A program made the translations under genes and the position numbers. From Comamonas antarctica (GTDB taxonomy: Bacteria; Pseudomonadota; Gammaproteobacteria; Burkholderiales; Burkholderiaceae_C): a stretch of 64,000 bases of DNA. A model generated the notes under the pieces. The model did not search any database and had not been told where the DNA came from. It saw only the letters and a list, made by a program, of their open reading frames with translations. Positions 60,224-64,000 of the stretch are shown here, in pieces (positions within the stretch are counted from its first letter, which is position 1; each line of letters starts with the position of its first letter). The stretch lies in NCBI RefSeq assembly GCF_013363755.1, contig NZ_CP054841.1:124001-188000 (forward strand), given 5' to 3'.

Positions 60224-61215
60224 GCCACCGCCTTTCGATCCGCCGCCGCCTGGTATCTGCGCTGCTTGCCGGCGCCACGCTGGCGACGCTTGCCACGCCC
60301 GGCCTGGCCCAGGCCCAGGACTATCCTTCCAAGCCGGTGCGCATGGTGCTGCCCTTCCCGCCGGGCGGCGTCACCGATCTGCTGGCGCGCGCGCTGGCCG
60401 AGAAGATGGCCCAACGCCTGGGGCAGCCGGTCATCGTCGACAACCGCCCCGGCGCGGGCACGGTGCTGGCTTCGGACACCGTGGCGCGCGCGCCCGCCGA
60501 CGGCTACACGCTGCTGCTCGCGGCGTCCTCGGTGGGCACCGCGCCGTTGCTCTATGAAAAGGTCGGCTACGACGCGATCAAGAGCTTCGCGCCCGTGACG
60601 CAGGTGGCGTCGGTGGTGCATGTGCTGGCCATCAATCCCAAGCTGCCGGTGAAGAACGTCGGCGAACTGCTGGCCTATGCGCGCCAGAACCCGGGCAAGC
60701 TCAACTACGGCTCGACCGGCATGGGCACCTCGACGCACCTGGAGATGGAGCTGTTCAAGAACATGGGCCAGGCCTTCCTGGTGCATATCCCCTACAAGGG
60801 CAGCGGCCCGGCGCTGATCGACATGGTCGCGGGCCAGGTCGATGTGATGTTCGATGCCTGGGGCTCGTCGGGCCCGTTCGTCAAAGCCGGCAAGCTGCGC
60901 GCGCTGGCCGTGACCACGGCGCGGCGCTCGGCCACCTTGCCCGATCTGCCCACGGTGGCCGAGTCCGGCCTCAAGGGCTATGAAGCCATGCCCTGGCTGG
61001 GCCTGATGGCGCCGGCCGGCACGCCGGCGCCGGCCATCAACCGCCTGCATGGCGCGGTCGCCGAGATCCTCAAGGAGCCCGAGATGCAGGAAAAGTTCAA
61101 GACCTGGGGCCTGGACATCATCGGCAACACGCCCGCCGAGTTCGCCAGCTTCCTGCGCAAGGACATCGCGCAGTGGGACAAGGTCATCAAGGCCGCCAAC
61201 ATCAAGGCGGACTGA
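60220..61215 (+). CDS. Bug/TctC family tripartite tricarboxylate receptor protein
   Basis: A 331-residue periplasmic receptor with a Sec signal peptide (about 1-33, ending GLAQAQ). Mature features: PSKPVRMVLPFPPGGVTDLLAR, VIVDNRPGAG, NYGSTGMGTSTHL and IPYKGSGPA. The start overlaps the ligase stop (ATGA) and AGGAGA lies upstream. It sits inside a CoA-catabolic operon, so it should bind the acid that this operon degrades. No TctAB genes are near. Confidence 0.93.
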   Translation: MSHRLSIRRRLVSALLAGATLATLATPGLAQAQDYPSKPVRMVLPFPPGGVTDLLARALAEKMAQRLGQPVIVDNRPGAGTVLASDTVARAPADGYTLLLAASSVGTAPLLYEKVGYDAIKSFAPVTQVASVVHVLAINPKLPVKNVGELLAYARQNPGKLNYGSTGMGTSTHLEMELFKNMGQAFLVHIPYKGSGPALIDMVAGQVDVMFDAWGSSGPFVKAGKLRALAVTTARRSATLPDLPTVAESGLKGYEAMPWLGLMAPAGTPAPAINRLHGAVAEILKEPEMQEKFKTWGLDIIGNTPAEFASFLRKDIAQWDKVIKAANIKAD

Positions 61216-61217
61216 GC

Positions 61218-62372
61218 ATGGACTTTGCCCTGACCGAAGAACAGCAGCTGATCGCCGACAGCGCCAGCGACTGGCTGCGGCACCACTACGACTTCCGCCA
61301 GCGCGAAGCCAGCCTGTGGCGCGACGGCGGCAATGCCGCGGTGTGGCAGGCCATGGCCGGACTCGGCTGGCTCGGCCTGGTGCTGCCCGAGGACATGGAC
61401 GGCATGGCGCTGGGCGCGCTCGAGGCCGGACTCCTCGCGCGCGCGCTGGGCCGGCATCTGGTGGTCGAGCCGTGGATCGATGGCTGCCTGGTGGCGGCGC
61501 GGCTGCTGGCCTTGACCGGCTCGCAGGCGCAGCAGCAGGCCTGGCTGCCCGGCGTTGCTGCGGGCACCCACCGCCTGGCGCTGGCCCACGGCACGGCGGC
61601 GCTGCGCGCCCGCTCCCAGGCGGCGGGCTGGGTGATCGACGGCTCCCAAAGCTGCGTTGCCTCGGCGTCGGGCGCCGCGCGCTGGCTGGTGTCGGCCACG
61701 TTGGAAGATGACAGCCCCGCGCTGTTTCTGGTCGACCCCGGGGCCGCAGGCATCGGGATCGACGCGTATGACACCAGCGATGGCGGCCGCGCGGCCGATC
61801 TGCGCTTTGCCGGCGTTCGGCTCGATGCCGCCAGCCGCCTGTCCGAAGGCAATGCAGCGCAGGCGTTGCAGCGCGTGCTGGCCGAGGGCCTGGTGGCGCG
61901 CTGCTGGACCGCCACGGGCAGCATGCAGGCCGCGCTCGAACAGACCACGGCCTATGTGCAGCAGCGGCGCCAGTTCGGCCAGCCGCTTGCCGGCTTCCAG
62001 GTGGTGCAGCACCGCCTGGCCGAGATGGCCGTCTGCTGCGCCGAGGCCCAGGCCGCGTGCGAGCTGGCAGCGCTGTCGCTGGCATCCGCCAACGCGGCGG
62101 ACTGCGCATGGCAGGCAGCGCTGCTCAAAACCAAGCTCGCGCGTGCCGCGCGCTATGTGGCGCAGGAATGCGTGCAGCTGCATGGCGCGATGGGCGTCTG
62201 CGAGGAGTTGCCGATTGCCAGCAGCTTTCGCAGCCTGATGGCTTTTGCGCAATGGGATGGCGATGGCGCGGCGCACGCGCTGCGCGCCGGCCGCGCCTTG
62301 CTGGCCAGCGGCCGATTTGCGCAAAGCCGAACGCTTGGCCCCGGTAATGCCACGATGGAGATGGCCGCATGA
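61218..62372 (+). CDS. Acyl-CoA dehydrogenase family protein
   Basis: A 384-residue acyl-CoA dehydrogenase. N-terminal FALTEEQQLIADSASDWLR and a middle domain of usual type are present, and the C-terminal LHGAMGVCEELPIA contains the conserved FAD-binding HG. The active-site base is not clear by eye. It starts two bases after the Bug stop and overlaps the next dehydrogenase gene. The pair may form a heteromeric enzyme, as known for some two-subunit acyl-CoA dehydrogenases. Confidence 0.9.
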   Translation: MDFALTEEQQLIADSASDWLRHHYDFRQREASLWRDGGNAAVWQAMAGLGWLGLVLPEDMDGMALGALEAGLLARALGRHLVVEPWIDGCLVAARLLALTGSQAQQQAWLPGVAAGTHRLALAHGTAALRARSQAAGWVIDGSQSCVASASGAARWLVSATLEDDSPALFLVDPGAAGIGIDAYDTSDGGRAADLRFAGVRLDAASRLSEGNAAQALQRVLAEGLVARCWTATGSMQAALEQTTAYVQQRRQFGQPLAGFQVVQHRLAEMAVCCAEAQAACELAALSLASANAADCAWQAALLKTKLARAARYVAQECVQLHGAMGVCEELPIASSFRSLMAFAQWDGDGAAHALRAGRALLASGRFAQSRTLGPGNATMEMAA

Positions 62373-63529
62373 ATCTGGATTTGAGCCCCGCCGACCAGGC
62401 GTTTCGCGCCGAGGTGCGCGCCTTTCTGGCCGAACAGCTGACCCCCGCGCTGATCGCCGGCCAGGCCGCGACCAGCGCGATGTATCCCGAACCCGAGGTC
62501 TCGGGCCCGTGGCAGCAGGCGCTGCAAAAGCGCGGCTGGCTGGTGCCGCTGTGGCCGCGCGAATGGGGCGGCACCGGCTGGACGGCGCTGCAGCGCTTCA
62601 TCTTCGAGACCGAATGCGCGCTTGCCGGCGCGCCCCTGGTGCACCCCATGGGCGCGCGGCTGGTCGGCCCGGTGCTGCTGCGCTACGGCAGCGAGGCGCA
62701 AAAGCGTTTCTACCTGCCGCGCATCCTGTCGGGTGCCGACTATTGGTGCCAGGGCTTTTCCGAACCCAATGCCGGCTCGGACCTGGCGGCGCTGCAGCTG
62801 CGCGCCGAGCCCGATGGCGAGGATTACGTGCTCAACGGCACGAAGATCTGGACCACCCACGCCCACCATGCCAACCGCATGTTCGCGCTGGTGCGCACCA
62901 GCAGCGAGGGCAAGCGCCAGCAGGGCATCAGCTTTTTGCTGATCGACATGGCGCTGCCGGGCATCACGCTGCGGCCGATCGCCACCATCGGCGGCGACCA
63001 CGATGTCAACGAAGTGCATTTCGAGAACGTGCGCGTGCCCCAGGCCGAGCGTGTCGGCGCGGAGAACGCGGGCTGGGAATGCGCCAAGTACCTGCTCGAG
63101 TTCGAACGCGGCGCCGGCATCTTCAGCCCGCGCCTGCGCTCGCAGCTCAAGCGCGTGGCCGATGCGTTGGCCGCGCGCGATGACATCCCGGATGAACTCG
63201 CGCGCCGTTTCGGCGAGGTCGTCGCGGATATCGACAGCTTCGAGTGGCTGGAGCTGCGCACCATGGGCGGCCTGGCGCCCGGCGCCAACCCCGGGCCGGT
63301 GGCGTCGATCCTCAAGCTGCGCGCCAGCCGCCTCAAGCAGAGCATTGCCGAGCTGGGCGTCGACGCGCTCGGCCAGTCCGGCCTGCGCTGGCGCAGCGAC
63401 CCCGCGCACAGCGCGCTGCGGCCCAGCGTGCTGGTGCCCGAATACTGCAACAGCCGCGCCTTCACCATCTTTGGCGGCGCGGCCGAAGTGCAGCTGGGAC
63501 TGATTGCAAAGACCGTGGTGGGGGTCTGA
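62369..63529 (+). CDS. Acyl-CoA dehydrogenase family protein
   Basis: A 386-residue acyl-CoA dehydrogenase of the FadE type. WPREWGGTGWTALQ, YWCQGFSEPNAGSDLAAL, DYVLNGTKIWTTHAHHA and FTIFGGAAEVQLGLIAK are family motifs for FAD and substrate binding. It overlaps the previous gene by 4 bp (ATGA). It is the last gene of the operon; a GC hairpin follows. Substrate unknown; electron transfer flavoprotein is the expected acceptor. Confidence 0.92.
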   Translation: MNLDLSPADQAFRAEVRAFLAEQLTPALIAGQAATSAMYPEPEVSGPWQQALQKRGWLVPLWPREWGGTGWTALQRFIFETECALAGAPLVHPMGARLVGPVLLRYGSEAQKRFYLPRILSGADYWCQGFSEPNAGSDLAALQLRAEPDGEDYVLNGTKIWTTHAHHANRMFALVRTSSEGKRQQGISFLLIDMALPGITLRPIATIGGDHDVNEVHFENVRVPQAERVGAENAGWECAKYLLEFERGAGIFSPRLRSQLKRVADALAARDDIPDELARRFGEVVADIDSFEWLELRTMGGLAPGANPGPVASILKLRASRLKQSIAELGVDALGQSGLRWRSDPAHSALRPSVLVPEYCNSRAFTIFGGAAEVQLGLIAKTVVGV

Positions 63530-63540
63530 CCGCGGCCCGC

Positions 63541-63563
63541 ACCGGCGGCACGTCGCCGCCGGT
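63541..63563. terminator. GC hairpin between convergent genes
   Basis: ACCGGCGGC (63541-63549) pairs with GCCGCCGGT (63555-63563) across five bases. It sits 12 bp after the dehydrogenase stop and 10 bp before the end of the converging iron permease. There is no T run, so it is a weak or Rho-assisted terminator. Confidence 0.5.
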
Positions 63564-63572
63564 TGCTGGCTT

Positions 63573-64000
63573 TCAGCGCGCCAGCGCCTTGCTACCGGCG
63601 CGCCGGTTCAGCGCAAAGCCGGCCAGCACGATGGCCAGCACCACGGCCTGGGCCAGCAGCGTCTCCAGCGTCGGGAAGACGCCCAGGATCTCGATGCGCG
63701 GCGCGAGTACCGGGTGCACGCCGATCCAGCCGGCTTCCTGCAGCCCGGCCACGCCCTTGCCGATCAGCACCACGGCCAGCACCGCCACCAGCACCGAGGT
63801 GATCGAGAAGAACTTGCCGATGGGCATGCGCGCGCTGCTGCGCAGCAGGATCCAGGCAACGACGGCCAGCAGCGCCACGGCAGTGAAGAAGCCGCCCAGC
63901 AGCGCGCCGTTGTTGCCGTCGGCCGTGAGCGCCGAGTAAAACAGCACCGTCTCGAAGACTTCGCGGTAGACGGCAATGAACGCCAGCGCAAACAAGGCCC
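63573..64000 (-). CDS. FTR1 family iron permease (5' part outside the window)
   Basis: The C-terminal part (over 140 residues) of a membrane protein with about four spans in the part seen. YREVFETVLFYSAL is the R-E-x-x-E iron-binding motif of FTR1/EfeU-type ferrous-iron permeases, here REVFE. The gene runs off the window end, so its start is not visible; an apparent internal Met at 63995 is unlikely to be the start. It would import iron in partnership with other products not seen here. Confidence 0.85.
   Translation of the reverse strand, partial: ALFALAFIAVYREVFETVLFYSALTADGNNGALLGGFFTAVALLAVVAWILLRSSARMPIGKFFSITSVLVAVLAVVLIGKGVAGLQEAGWIGVHPVLAPRIEILGVFPTLETLLAQAVVLAIVLAGFALNRRAGSKALAR

Overview
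The window looks like chromosomal DNA from a high-GC betaproteobacterium, most likely the Comamonadaceae (Acidovorax/Comamonas/Delftia/Ramlibacter type). Reasons: uniformly GC-rich codon usage, four Bug/TctC-type periplasmic receptors without their TctAB membrane partners, many LysR/IclR-controlled CoA-ester and amide catabolic operons, and scattered short repeats of the form CGTTCGCCCTGAGCCTGTCGAAGG. I saw no rRNA, tRNA, CRISPR array, transposase or phage gene. Identifications rest on reading motifs; no database search was run.

Layout. 0.1-3.5 kb: a LysR regulator, a secreted Ntn amide hydrolase, a small exported protein and a transglutaminase. 3.7-10.2 kb (minus): a CoA-ester operon (AMP-forming ligase, two-hotdog dehydratase, class III CoA-transferase, Bug receptor, thioesterase, IclR). 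10.5-11.1 kb: a ferritin-like protein. 11.1-16.1 kb (minus): otsA and otsB frame four tightly overlapping genes (short acyl-CoA-dehydrogenase-like protein, PIG-L deacetylase, NodS-like methyltransferase, family 2 glycosyltransferase). 16.3-20.8 kb (minus): LysR, an aconitase-type hydro-lyase with fused LeuD and LeuC parts in reversed order, a Bug receptor and an RraA-type aldolase. 20.9-27.2 kb: an island of unknown genes with alanine-rich helical proteins, AT-rich upstream regions, a duplicated 100-bp three-hairpin element and a 39-bp near-perfect palindrome. 27.3-30.2 kb (minus): MarR plus two MFS exporters. 30.4-35.0 kb (plus): a five-gene operon of unknown function ending in a Ycf46-like AAA+ ATPase. 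35.0-38.1 kb: a repeat cluster, YciI, DUF1294, YghU and a class C beta-lactamase. 38.2-48.9 kb: a catabolic island around one LysR gene (racemase-like and FAD-linked dehydrogenase genes divergent; SDR, dihydropyrimidinase-like hydrolase, polar amino-acid ABC transporter, DapA-like aldolase and Bug receptor on the plus strand). 48.9-54.6 kb: a GAF histidine kinase, then a textbook sigma-54 promoter driving an ABC importer (ATPase, permease, SsuA/THI5-like receptor) and an amidase. 54.9-56.4 kb: an outer-membrane transporter-like protein and a GAF protein. 56.4-63.5 kb: IclR divergent from a CoA operon (crotonase, NDP-forming acyl-CoA ligase, Bug receptor, two acyl-CoA dehydrogenases). The end holds part of an FTR1 iron permease.

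Most of the DNA reads as scavenging of carboxylic acids, amides and heterocycles: a periplasmic receptor captures a substrate, which is activated to a CoA ester or hydrolysed, under a local LysR or IclR regulator. The best candidates for undescribed biology are the Ycf46-like AAA+ operon (30.4-35.0 kb), the helical-protein island with shared C-terminal tails and duplicated 3' elements (20.9-27.2 kb), and the four genes nested between otsA and otsB.
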